Both the position numbers and the translations under genes were made by a program. From positions 868,001 to 932,000 of the forward strand of contig BRON01000003.1 of NCBI GenBank assembly GCA_024345305.1: a stretch of 64,000 nt of DNA. Direction: 5' to 3'. Below are positions 45,143-55,523 of the stretch, in pieces. The notes under the pieces are model-generated. The model was given only the letters and a program-made list of their open reading frames with translations. It made no database searches and was not told the DNA's origin. Within the stretch, counting starts at the first letter, position 1. Every line of letters begins with the position of its first letter. Origin of the DNA: Mrakia gelida (taxonomy: Eukaryota > Basidiomycota > Tremellomycetes > Cystofilobasidiales > Mrakiaceae).

Positions 45143-46156
45143 ATAGATAGAAACAAGGACGCGTCGTGTCGCTTTTGCTTTTTCTCGTTCGAACTCGTTT
45201 CCTTTGACATTCTCTTCTTCAGGAGTCTCTTTCTCTTCTTCTTGCTTCATCTCTCGGCCCTCCTTTCCCTCTCACATCTGTAGTCTATTCGTTTCCCCTC
45301 GGATCGCGCTGGTCCCGTTCTCTTTCTCTTTCTCTCTCGGGAGGTCTCGCACATCTCACTCTCTCCTCTCTCTCTCTCCATCGTTTCTTTCCTTCGGTTT
45401 ATCCACCCCGTCCCCGGCTACCTCTTTCTCTCTCTCCCATCTCACTCTGTGCTTTTTTTCACCCTCTCTCTAGTCTCGTCGATACGCGGTGCTTTTCTAC
45501 GTTTCCCTTACATACAACAGTCAAAGATTCCCCCCGTTTCTCGTTCTCGTTTGCCCCCCCAGCCTCCCTCTTTCGCTTTTTTTACCTTCTATTGAATCCC
45601 CCAGACCGTTCTTGTCCTACTACTGCTTTCAACTCGAGAGATCCGAAGGCGCGGTGAGAAGAAAGCGAGAGGTCGAGTGGGTCTTCTCGACGTAACGAAA
45701 AAACAGGTCGACGCGAGGATGCTTAGCTCACCTTTCCACACCAGCCGACGGGCTGCAGTGGTTTTTGGTTCATTGTGGACACGATCGATCGTCATCTTCA
45801 TGCTCTTCCCAGTGGTGCTGTTTGATGGGCGCGTTCTGAGTGTGAGGCGAAGAGGGAGAGAACGGACTCGAGATCCGCGACGCGTCGAGTTTTGACGCCG
45901 CCGTCTTTTGGTTCTTTACCGTTCCCTTCGTATCTCGCTCCGACCAACAAAAAAGTCACATCTCTTTTCCTGAGGGCCAGGCCTCTCTCTCTCTCTCTCT
46001 TTCTCTTCACATTTTTCGAGGTACAACTTCGTGCCTGATCGCGTTCACATTGTCCTTCTTTCACCTGACCGTTTCCTACTCTCTTTCTCCTTTCTCCTCT
46101 CAACCACCAGCATCCCAAGTCCTATTATCCCTCTCTTGAAGGTTTTCGGCCAAAAC
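45143..46156. other. Pyrimidine-rich intergenic kilobase
   Basis: The plus strand carries long CT-rich runs (about 45210-45480 and 45970-46010), with no protein-like frame. GACGCGTC occurs at 45158, just after the KH-gene stop, and at 45879 inside GACGCGTCGAG. This is probably the 3' UTR of the KH gene and the promoter of the next gene. Confidence 0.5.
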
Positions 46157-46977
46157 ATGCACTCTCCTCCTCCTCCTAGCAACGTCGTCGAACCCACCAC
46201 ACCTCCTCCTTCTCCACCCACTTCAACCTTAATCTCCGACCTCGACCCGACCTCACCTCAAACCACTACTCCCACTCCCACTCCCACTCCCACCCCTCCT
46301 CCCTCCCCACCCAAAAAGCCCGTACCTTCCATCATCTTCTCAACTACCGCAACCCTCACCAACTTCCCTCTCTCCTCCCACCCTCTCCACTCCTCCTCGT
46401 CCAACGCGTCAAGCTCAACTCGACCCTCGGATCCGTCCCTCGTCCGAGGTCACCTCCTCGCGTAACACCTCCTCGGTCCTCAGGCCCACCTCAGACTTCA
46501 ACAGGATCGAATGCTCGGAGAAATCGGAAGGGAAGGTCGAGACGAGAGGCTGAGGGAGAGAGTTCGACGAAGGGAGGAGAGGGAGAAAGGACGAGAGGAG
46601 GAACGTCGAGCGAAGAGTTTGTACCTCTCTTCGACGTCAACTTCAGCTCTCCTCCCCGCTTCCACCTCAATCAACGAAGCCTCGACCAGTCCTGCCACTT
46701 CGCCACCACCAAGAAGGGCGTCACCAAGTTCCTCTCGTCGTCGCTCTCCCTCCCGTCGTTCAACCTTCAACTCTTCGGCAGGAAACCGTCGTTCAGCCTC
46801 AAACGATCCTCGACGCGACCGGACCTATCCTCCCTCGACGAAGGGGAAGGGAAGAGAGGAATCCGAACAGTGACGGTTCAGTCTCTGGCCAGAAGGACGA
46901 GGGAGTTGGAGGAATTGTCGGGGAGAGGGGATGCTTTGGAAGTCGGAGGGAGGGCCGAGGTTTGGTTTTTGGGTTGA
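46157..46977 (+). CDS. Unknown protein; exon structure unresolved
   Basis: Two parts look coding but lie in different frames. The first, from the ATG at 46157, is Pro/Thr/Ser-rich (MHSPPPPSNVVEPTTPPPSP) with a TPTPTPTPTP run, then KKPVPSIIFSTTATLTNFPL, and stops at 46465. The second is convincing from about 46600: EEFVPLFDVNFSSPPRFHLN, SLDQSCHFATTKKGVTKFLS, SLPSFNLQLFGRKPSFSLKR and SLARRTRELEELSGRGDALE, ending WFLG with TGA at 46975-46977. Upstream of 46600 its frame stays open and protein-like at least to about 46410. Either a short intron, possibly using a GTACCT donor at 46321 and one of the CAG acceptors near 46480-46501, or a sequence indel joins them. No known domain is seen. Confidence 0.5.
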
Positions 46978-47122
46978 ACGACTCGACTTCGTTTCGTCTT
47001 GTTGGGGCTAGTGTGTTTTGTTGTAGTAGTATTGGGGTATATGTAAAAGCATCGAGATACCGCCTGTATGTACTACGTAGAAGATTAGTGGAGAAAAGGG
47101 AAAGAGAGGAGGGAAGCGAGAG

Positions 47123-49101
47123 TTAATCGACTTTCCATTCCTTTCCGAGGTTCATCCCTCCGAGACCCAGCCCTCCTCCTCTTCCGGCTCCGTCGTCCTC
47201 GTCTCCGTCGAGAACGAGCTCGGCTGCCCAGACGGTGAGGAAGAGGGAGATCGAGGCCCTGGGAACGTTGCAGAGGAAAGAGGAAAGAATGGTCAGCGTT
47301 CGAACGGGCGAGACTCAAACGAAGACGAGGAGAGACGTCGAACGAACCATCTCCAAACAGCGGCGGAGTCGTCGAGGAGGAGCAGGTGGGTGTAGACAGA
47401 GATGAGGATGGCCCGACGGTAGGAGAGGAGGATGGTGGTAGCTCTGGCTGAAGGTGGCTCCTCTCCGAGACGACGCCCGTCCCAGAATCCTCCCTCTCCT
47501 TCTCCTTCGCTGCTCCCCGAGGGCGAGGAAGGGTCCCAGCCGGCCGACTGGCGACGAATGAAGAGGATGATCCTGGATGCGGCGTGTAGGACGGTGATTC
47601 GGTAGACGAGGGCGATGACTGAGCGAGAAAAGCGTCAAGGGACGCGTCGAATAGGTCAGCATCGCGTCTCGTCGCTTGGGGTCTCGAGCAAGCGGACACC
47701 AGAGGAAATCGAGACTCACGAAGAGGCAACGGCAAAGCCGAGAACAATCCACTAACGACGCTCCCGACGTGACTGAACGCGAAGCCCATCACTCCCGCCA
47801 TGTCCAACCCGTCCGCCCAGCCCTCCCTACTCCGACTTCTGATCAACCAGCCCTCTCCAAACTCCCTCTTCTTCTGACCTGATTCGACGTCGAGGAGCCA
47901 AACGCTCCAGATCACGTAGGCGAAGACTAGCGAGGTCTCGACGACGTTGGTTCGTCGAAGTCGGAATCCGATGAGGGTGAGGAAGAGGGTGGTGGTGAGA
48001 GCGATACCGAGGAGAAAGGGTGGATATGGGGAGGAGAGGGGAGTGGCGGGGAAGATCTGAAGAAGGGAGAGGGAGAGGATGAAGCGACGAAATGGAAGGT
48101 GAGTTGAGGAGATGAAGGAGGGAGGGAGAGGAGGGTCGAGCTCACCCTGATCAACGCCCAGACCGAAGCTACGTAGGAAGTACTGCTCCCCACGAGGATC
48201 ATGAATCCTCTGCTATCCCTTCCATCCCTCTCTCCCTCTTCGATCCACTGCTTCGTCGTCTTTCCTAAGGCCTGAACGACGAGGAGGGACGCGAGACCCT
48301 CGCAGAGGATGAAGACTGGGCTTGAGAAGCGAAGGAAGGAGGACCAAAGGTGAGGGAGGGTATGTTGGAGGGTTGAAGCATAGGTGTCCGGGGAGAAGGG
48401 GTTGAAGTGAAGGTACTGGTTGAGAAAGGAACGAAGAGGAAGAAGGGTATGAGCTCGTGTTGAAAGGAAGGAAGGGAGCGGAAGAGAGAGAGCTCACGAA
48501 GACGGCAAAGAGAAGGAAAGCTGGCAAAAAGGCACCTAGCACTCCCAAGAAAGAGATGAGAGAAGCGAATCCTGTGTTCTTGGAGGCGAGGCTGGAAGGT
48601 AGGAGGAAGAGGTAGGAGGTCAGACGAGTCGTTGGGGGGAAGGAGAAGGAGATGGTGTGAAGGAAGCGAGCTCACTAAAGCGTCGAGTGGACGGTTTGAT
48701 GCGCTGTAAGAAACAGGGATAGAAGAAGGAAAGATTCTTGGCCTGGTGGCGTGCAAAATGTGACAGGAAAATGTCAGCGAGAGAGGTCGAGGGCACGAGA
48801 AAGAACGGACGAGGTGCGAGGAGAAGGAGTCCCTTCGCCAGCTCAACTCCAGCTTCCACCGCTACCACTCCCCTTCCAACGCTATCCCCGGCTACAAAGC
48901 GACCAAGCAAAGACTTGAACACTTCTCGTCTGAGCAAGAGCACTATGCGTTCGACCCCCGCTCGAATCGAGACGAGAAAGAAGCAGGGACAGGAAGGATC
49001 TGAGCTCGAGACTCACCGATGAGATCCAACACCATAGGAAGTCCTAGCAGCACACCTCCAAAGGCTGCCAGTCTCGACGTATACTTGGCGAGGGTAGACA
49101 T
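47123..49101 (-). CDS. ICE2: ICE2-family multi-pass ER membrane protein
   Basis: Yeast Ice2 is an ER membrane protein needed for cortical ER inheritance and for balancing membrane and lipid-droplet synthesis. The start at 49101 gives MSTLAKYTSRLAAFGGVLLG, then LPMVLDLI. Short exons follow (AHQTVHSTL; then LASKNTGFASLISFLGVLGA into a long hydrophobic run). Next come HFNPFSPDTYASTLQHTLPH, SSPVFILCEGLASLLVVQAL, SSTSYVASVWALIR, LLGIALTTTLFLTLIGFRLR, TNVVETSLVFAYVIWSVWLL, VIALVYRITVLHAASRIILF, RRAILISVYTHLLLLDDSAA and NVPRASISLFLTVWAAELVL. The stop is at 47123. The order of hydrophobic segments, the ETSLVFAYV and VYRITVLHAASRI patterns and the length (about 480 residues) fit the family. I assign it by resemblance recalled from family members, so moderate doubt remains. 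Confidence 0.75.
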
Positions 49102-49599
49102 CTCCGCGAAGAGAGAGTCTCAGTCCAACAAGAAGCGAGGAAGAGGAGGGAGGAGGGCGAGGACGTCGTTGGGAGGATCTCGACCGTTTCGACTCGAGCT
49201 TCGCCTCTCTTTCGCCCTCGTCGAGGGTTTTCTCTCGCTTGTTTTTCTGCTCGGTTGCATCTGCAGTCTGGCTGACTTATCGAAAGACCCACCAGCTCAC
49301 ATCCAAGAGGTCTACAGCCTGCGAAAAACGAACTCTCCCCCTCTTCTGTCGTCGCGAAATGATCCTCGGTTCCGCGACGCGTCGAGTTCTTCCTATTTTG
49401 TGCGCGTCCAAACCTTCTTCAGGCTTTCCTCGTTCCCTTCAAGACGTTCCTCTCCAAAGACGTCGTCCAGCATGAAAGATGGGATCTTCGGCGCTCCAGC
49501 CGAGTCTCCGTCATCCACGGAAGCCTGCTCGCTTCCTCTCCGACCTCGTGCCCATCTCTTCGTTTCTCTTCTTTCCCTCTAACCACCATCAGCTCAACA
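49102..49599. promoter_or_regulatory. Divergent upstream region of ICE2 and the HD-domain gene
   Basis: About 500 bases lie between two start codons that face away from each other. GACGCGTC occurs at 49376. A pyrimidine-rich stretch precedes the plus-strand ATG at 49600. I see no other recognisable site. Confidence 0.45.
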
Positions 49600-50727
49600 A
49601 TGTCCTCCAACTCCAAATCGACTCTCGTCTACCCAAAAGGGTTCCACCCAGTCCCTCGAGACCCTCTCGCCTACCTCCCCTCTCCCTCTGAGCCTCTTCC
49701 TGCCTCGGCAGCGAATCTCCACGTCGACGGACTTCTCGTTCCCTCCTCCACGCTCATCGAAGCTGCTAAGATCTTCTTGAAAGAGGAGTTGACCGTCCCC
49801 ATCTGGAATCACTCTCACCGAGCCTTCCTCTTCGGTGAGTGCGAGGTGTCTAGCAGCGTTTTGGGGCGAGGGAAAGACAAGAGCTGACTGTCGACGCATG
49901 ACCTCCCTTGAACGAAACAGGGAGCGCCGTCGCGAAGATCCATCTTCAAGGCAAAATCGAGTTCGACGATGAGAGTTTCTACCTGGCCTGCTTGTTCCAC
50001 GACTTGGGTTGCACCGAGAAGAACATCCCCAAGTTGGTTTTAGTCCCTCTTTTTCTTTCGGACGCGTCGCCTCTCGCTGATCTTCTCTTCCTCAGGACGA
50101 AACTCTCGTTCGAGTTCTGGGGAGCTTTCACTGCTCGACAGGTGAAATCCTTCTCCCTCTTCGTCTCTCTCAGACCATAGCTGACCCTTCTCTGTGTCTC
50201 GACGCGTTTATCCTCAGTGGCTCCTCGACCAATCAGCCTCTCCAGATCTCGCCGACGCGGTCGCTGAAGCTGTCGCAAGGCACACCGACTTCAACAAGGG
50301 CTCGATCTCTATCAACGGCTCTCTGATCCAGTACGGTACCCTTCTCGGTTAGTACTCACTCAAGCTCAAGAAGCGGAAGCGAAAACAACGCGGGCCCTTC
50401 GCGTTTGAACTGGTCGAAACTAAAATCTCGAGCTCACCTTCCTCCTCCTTCCCTCTCCTCCCCTCTCCTCTTCTCCACAAACTGATTACCTCACCAAACA
50501 ACCAACCAAAAGACAACATCCACCTCCATCCTCACCTTCTCCCAGCTCACCTCATCGAGGAGATCCACGCTCTCTACCCTCGTTTGGAGTGGGGAGGCTG
50601 CTTCGCGTCGGCCATGGAGAGCGAGGTCCAGCAGAAACCCTGGTCGCATGCGACCGAGTTGAGAGGGACGAAGGAGGAAGCCTGGGACAGGATCTTGGGG
50701 AATCAGTTCGAGAGAGAGTTCAAATGA
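49600..50727 (+). CDS. HD-domain protein, cyanamide hydratase-like (DDI2/DDI3 type)
   Basis: The closest family known to me is fungal cyanamide hydratase, a metal-dependent HD-fold lyase that converts cyanamide to urea; other HD hydrolase activities are possible. Exon joins give VPIWNHSHRAFLFGSAVAKI, ESFYLACLFHDLGCTEKNIP, KLSFEFWGAFTARQ, WLLDQSASPDLADAVAEAVA + RHTDFNKGSISINGSLIQYG, TLLDNIHLHPHLLPAHLIEE and PRLEWGGCFASAMESEVQQK. The metal ligands of an HD protein are all present: His of NHSHR, His-Asp of LFHDLG, His of ARHTD and Asp of TLLDN. Pattern and length (about 245 residues) fit. The start at 49600 (MSSNSKSTLVYPKGFHPVPR) lies after a CT-rich leader. Five introns have CTGAC-type branch sites. 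One intron contains GACGCGTC at 50061. Confidence 0.88.
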
Positions 50728-51102
50728 GGGTGTGTCTTTAATGGAGATGGGCGAGCGTTCTGGAACGTGTAAGAATCGCAAGCGAAGAGAAGGCCGACGC
50801 GTCACTTTGGATCGATGTTTGCTTGCCTTCACAGCTCGGAAAATATAGATCGGAGCAGGTTTTCCTGTCAGAGACCTTTCCTCGCAGGTACTTGGTGGGC
50901 TGCGGTGTTCTTATCGGCGAAGGGGGAGGGGCTGAGGGCAGAAGATCTTCTCTGTTTGCGAAAGCGAGACGCCTTCGCTGCGCGAGCTGTTGCCGTAGGC
51001 AAGTCGACTTGACTTTTCGAGCTGGCCCTCCTTTCTTCTTTCCTTCACCCACCACCCTCCCCCCCTCCTCCTCTTACAAACAACCCCCCAAATCAATACA
51101 AA
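50728..51102. other. Spacer upstream of pyruvate kinase
   Basis: About 375 bases between two plus-strand genes. A strongly CT-rich run (about 51015-51075) ends in an A-rich stretch just before the start codon, context AAAATGGCC. This is typical of a highly expressed fungal gene. GACGCGTC occurs at 50796. Confidence 0.5.
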
Positions 51103-54100
51103 ATGGCCAACCACAAGAAGGTGAGCCTTCCCTTCCATCTCACCGCATCCGGTGCCGTTCTCGTAGGGTCGATGGAGAGGGAAGAGGGAGGGCAGATCCT
51201 CGGCGGTCGAAGGAGAGCGTTGGGGTGGGGAGAGGATTTCTCAAGAGAAGAAAAGAACGAACGTGGCCCTCCCTCCCTTCCTTCCTCCTGCTGTTACCTC
51301 CTCAGCTCGCTGGAGATCATCCTCGAGATCTACTTGGACGACTCTGCTTGGATACATCGCCTTTGAACGAACGAGTTTGAAGCTTTTGCTGACGCCGACA
51401 TTTTCTTTCTCGTTCCCCTTTCTCCCTTTGTTTGCCCCATCTCCCAGTCCAACGTTTCCACCCTCGAGTGGCTCTCTTCCCTCTCCACGAGGTGAGCAGC
51501 TCTTCTCTACTCTTTATCGTTCCTCTGGGATGGCTAGGAAGCGAAGAAGACGGGAAGGAAGGACGCAGATGGACGGACTCGCCCGAGAGTTCGAAGCCAC
51601 CTTCGATCAACTTCCTTCCCTTGTTTTTGCAACCTTCTTTCGACCTCAAACATCCCTACACCCTCCTCCTATCTCTACATACTGACTCTCCATCCTACCC
51701 TCTACCATCTTCAGCTTCAACGCTTTCCGAGATGAGGACAAGTTCCTCCGAAAGGTTCGTTTCCCCTCCATCTCGTTTCGATCTTTTTCCCTCGTCAGCC
51801 CAAATCAGCTCCTGACCTTCCTCCTCTTTCTCCACCTTCTACCTCTTTCAGACCTCCATCATTGCTACCATTGGACCCAAGACCAAGTCCGTTGAGAAGC
51901 TCCAGGAGCTCCGAGAGGCTGGTATGAACGTCGGTCAGTCCCATCTCTCGATCCTCTTCGCGTCGCTCGACCTTTCCCCTCCCCTCCTCTTCCTTCCCTG
52001 TCGCTGACCTCCTTGCCCCTTTTTCTTCTACTCTAGTCCGAATGAACTTCTCTCACGGATCGTACGAGTACCACCAGAGCGTCATCGACAACGCCCGAGC
52101 TGCCGTCGCTGCCAACCCCGGAGGACGACCCCTCGCTCTCGCTCTCGATACCGTTCGTCCTCCCCTCTCCTTCCCTTATCGTCTCGTTGAGCTTCCACTC
52201 AGCTCTCTGATCCCTTCCTCTTCCTTCGACTTGAGTAGAAGGGACCCGAGATCCGAACTGGACTCATGGCCAACGACACCGACATCAAGATCGACGCTGG
52301 ACACGAGTTCTGGGTCACGACCGACCCTGCTTACGCTGAGTCTGGATCCGCCGAGTACATGTACGTCGACTACGTGAGTACCTCGACCTTTTTCTCTGTC
52401 TTATCCCTCGATTCTGATCGTCTGAGCTCCGAGCTCAGGAAGTTCGAAACAAATCGCTGACTTGTCTCCTCGCGTTCATTTCTCTTCCTCAGGCCAACAT
52501 CGTCAAGGTCACCTCCCCCGGAAAGCTCATCTACGTCGACGATGGAGTCCTCTCCCTCCAGGTTATCTCCATCGAGGGAGACAAGCTCCGAGTCCGAGCC
52601 GTTAACGCTGGAGCTCTCTGCTCTCGAAAGGGAGTCAACCTCCCCAAGACCCCCGTCGATCTTCCTGCTCTTTCCGAGAAGGACAAGAAGTGAGTTGAGC
52701 TTTCTCCTTTCTCTTCCCTTCTCTCCTTGACCCAAGCTGACATGCCCTCTCCCTTCTCTCGCCACCAGGGATCTCCTCTTCGGAGTCAAGAACGGAGTCG
52801 ACATGGTCTTCGCCTCGTTCATCCGAACCGCCAACGATGTTCTTACCATCCGACAGGTCCTCGGAGCTGAGGGAGCCAACATCAAGATCATCGTCAAGAT
52901 CGAGAACGAGCAGGGTGTTACCAACTTCGACGAGATTCTCGCCGTTACCGACGGAGGTGAGTTCGAACCTGAAGAAGGAAGAGATCGCTTCGACGCGAAC
53001 GCGAGCTGACCTCGCCCTTCCTTCCTTTTCCTCAGTCATGGTCGCTCGAGGAGATCTCGGAATCGAGATCCCCTCTTCCCAGGTCTTCATGGCCCAGAAG
53101 ATGATGATCGCCAAGTGCAACGTCGCTGGAAAGCCCGTTATTGTCGCGACGCAGATGCTCGAGGTTCGTCGAGCTTTCAACTCTTCTCGCTCCTTCCTTC
53201 CCTCGCTGACTTCTCCTTCGCCTTCCTTCCTCCTCCAGTCCATGACCTACAACCCCCGACCTACCCGAGCCGAGGTTTCCGATGTCGCCAACGCCGTTCT
53301 CGATGGAGCTGACTGTGTCATGCTTTCCGGAGAGACCGCTAAGGGAAACTACCCCATCGAGGCCGTCAAGATGATGGCTGAGACCTGTTTCCTCGCCGAG
53401 GCTTCCATCTGCTACGCTGTTCGTCTTCTCTCATCCCTTTGCTCGTCGAAGAAGCTCGAGCTGACTTGCCTTCGTTCGTTCGTTCTCAGCCTCTCTTCGC
53501 CGACCTCAGGAACTTGACTCCTCGACCCACCGAGACCGCCGAGACCCTCGCCATCGCTGCCGTCGCCGCCGCCATGGAGCAGTCCGCTGGAGCCATCCTC
53601 GTTCTTTCCACCTCGTGAGTTTTATCTCGTAGCCCTCGCTTTCGACTCGAGCTCGAGCTGACCTCGTTTCCTCCCTCCCTTCGCGTCCTCCAGCGGAAAC
53701 ACCGCCCGACTCGTCTCCAAGTACAGACCCGAGGTCCCCATCCTCACCGTTACCCGAAACGAGCAGACCTCTAGGCAGATCCACCTTCGTGAGTATACAT
53801 CTCTTCCACTTTCCGTCGAATTCGAGGCGATCGAACGCTGACCTCCCTCTCGCCTTCCCTCCCTTCAGACCGAGGATGCTACCCCTTCCACTACGCCGAG
53901 CCCCGAGGAATCGATGCTTCGCAGTGGCAGACTGATGTCGACAACCGAATCCGATTCGGACTCAAGTCGGCTCTCGCTATGGGTATCATCAAGCCCGGAC
54001 AGACCGTTCGTTCCCTCTTTTTCGGACTCCGCCCATTTTTCGACTTCTTCCCCAAACTGACCTCGCTCTTCTCTGCCGTATGCATAGGTCGTTGCGGTGC

Positions 54101-54293
54101 AAGGCTGGAAAGGAGGGCTCGGACATACGAACACCCTGCGAATCCTCTCGGTCCCTACGTCGTTCGAGGTATGTAGCAGCAGATCTCCACGAAAAACGGG
54201 CGATTTGGCTCGAACGCGTCGCTGACCAACTTTCCCTTCCCTTCTCTTCTTCAGGACCTCGAGCTCGCTCCTCTCCCTCCCGTCCGAAAGTAA
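51103..54293 (+). CDS. PYK1: Pyruvate kinase
   Basis: Final step of glycolysis: phosphoenolpyruvate + ADP to pyruvate + ATP, cytosolic tetramer. About 15 exons; the first is 18 bases (MANHKK, 51103-51120). Joined exons read [147 protein letters not shown] and [20 protein letters not shown]. These are followed by [11 protein letters not shown] + [20 protein letters not shown] and [20 protein letters not shown]. The active-site Arg/Asn (RMNFSHG), Lys/Glu/Asp (KIENEQG, ARGDLG) and Thr (ATQML) are present. The C-domain ends [20 protein letters not shown] and [12 protein letters not shown] at 54293. Gly GGA and Arg CGA codons dominate, probably the preferred codons of this genome. Confidence 0.97.
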
Positions 54294-55523
54294 ACTTTCG
54301 TTCGCACGATCTTCTCTCAGTTTCCTTGACGTCCTTCTCAGTTGTGTGTGTTCTTTAGTAGTTTAATGATGAAAGCGTCGAAGCTTCGACGAGGCGGAGG
54401 AGGACGACGGGTTTGACAGTTGCTTTTCTTTTCTTTCGTACGCTTTGGGGGCTCTCTCGCTCTCATCTCCTTACATAGCTTAGAAGCTACTTATTTCTCT
54501 TCTCGCTCTGTTTCTTTTTTTTGCTTGGCCCGTCTCTGTGCGCGAATTGATGGGACCTTAGAGGCCACAAAAACTACGACGGGGATAAGAGCAAGGACGT
54601 AGTTGTTAATATGGTCGAAAAATCTGCCGATGATGCGTGTTTCGTTGAAGTTACATGAGGAGAGGAAGAGAAGGAGGAGGGAGAGAGGAGAAGGCCGAAC
54701 GACGCGTCGAACCTCGAGTCGCTCTGCCCTTTTCCTCTCTTCGCTCGCCTTCGGTGGTTCGAAGTGATCATCTGGCTCCCCTTCTCAACTCTAGAGTATG
54801 AAAGCCTGCGGGTTGTCGTCGTGCCTTTGAGAGTCGCCGCCTCGAGAAAGGGCAAAAATCGACCGCCCCCTGTTTTTTGGATGGAAGGGAGGACTCGGAC
54901 ACACCAACAGTCTAATCCATCAACCCTATGCCCAAAAGATCTCTGATGTGAAGAAAGCACACCGGAAGTTTTCTTCTTCGACGCCGCTGGTGGTTCGAAG
55001 AGAGTGTGGAAAAGAGCGAAAGAAGTCTGTCGCGACTCGACTCGCGTCTCAAGACCTGCGCCAAAGACGACGAAGCGAAAGCTTCATCAAGCGAGCCTCA
55101 GGATAGAAGTGAAGGTGTATATCAATGAAGGAGTGGGGTAGATAAGCTGCGGGGATGGGATATGGCGACGAAAAGCAAGGGTGATGAAGAACGAAGGTTG
55201 GGAAACAAGCGAACGAGACTAGTAAAGAGGCGAGGATCTGCGAGCGAAGGCGAAAGAAACGAAGGGAGGGAGCGTGTGTCTGTAGCTAGGGCATGTAGTG
55301 GTGAAAGAGAGAGTGTAGGTATCGAGAGCGGCGAACGAGCGAACGAGCAAAAACGAACGAGTGAGGAAACGCGACGAGGGATTGTGGTCAAGCTAGGTGA
55401 GAGAGGGATTACGAGATAGTTCGAGTGAAGAGAAAAGAGTGCAAAGTAGTAGGAAAGGGAGAGAGAAGACCGGAAAGGGGAGCAAGCGAAGCGAACACGA
55501 AGAGACGAGCGACGCGACTCCTC
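54294..55523. other. Convergent 3' flanks, no gene seen
   Basis: It lies between the pyruvate kinase stop (+) and the stop of the unknown minus-strand gene. AT-richer sequence at 54355-54520 probably holds the pyruvate kinase 3' UTR and polyadenylation signals. GACGCGTC occurs at 54701. Frames on both strands are short and lack splice signals. Confidence 0.5.

Noticed and set aside
45210..45480. CT-rich block as a satellite
   Set aside because: No fixed repeat unit. It resembles the pyrimidine-rich leaders and 3' regions seen next to other genes here.
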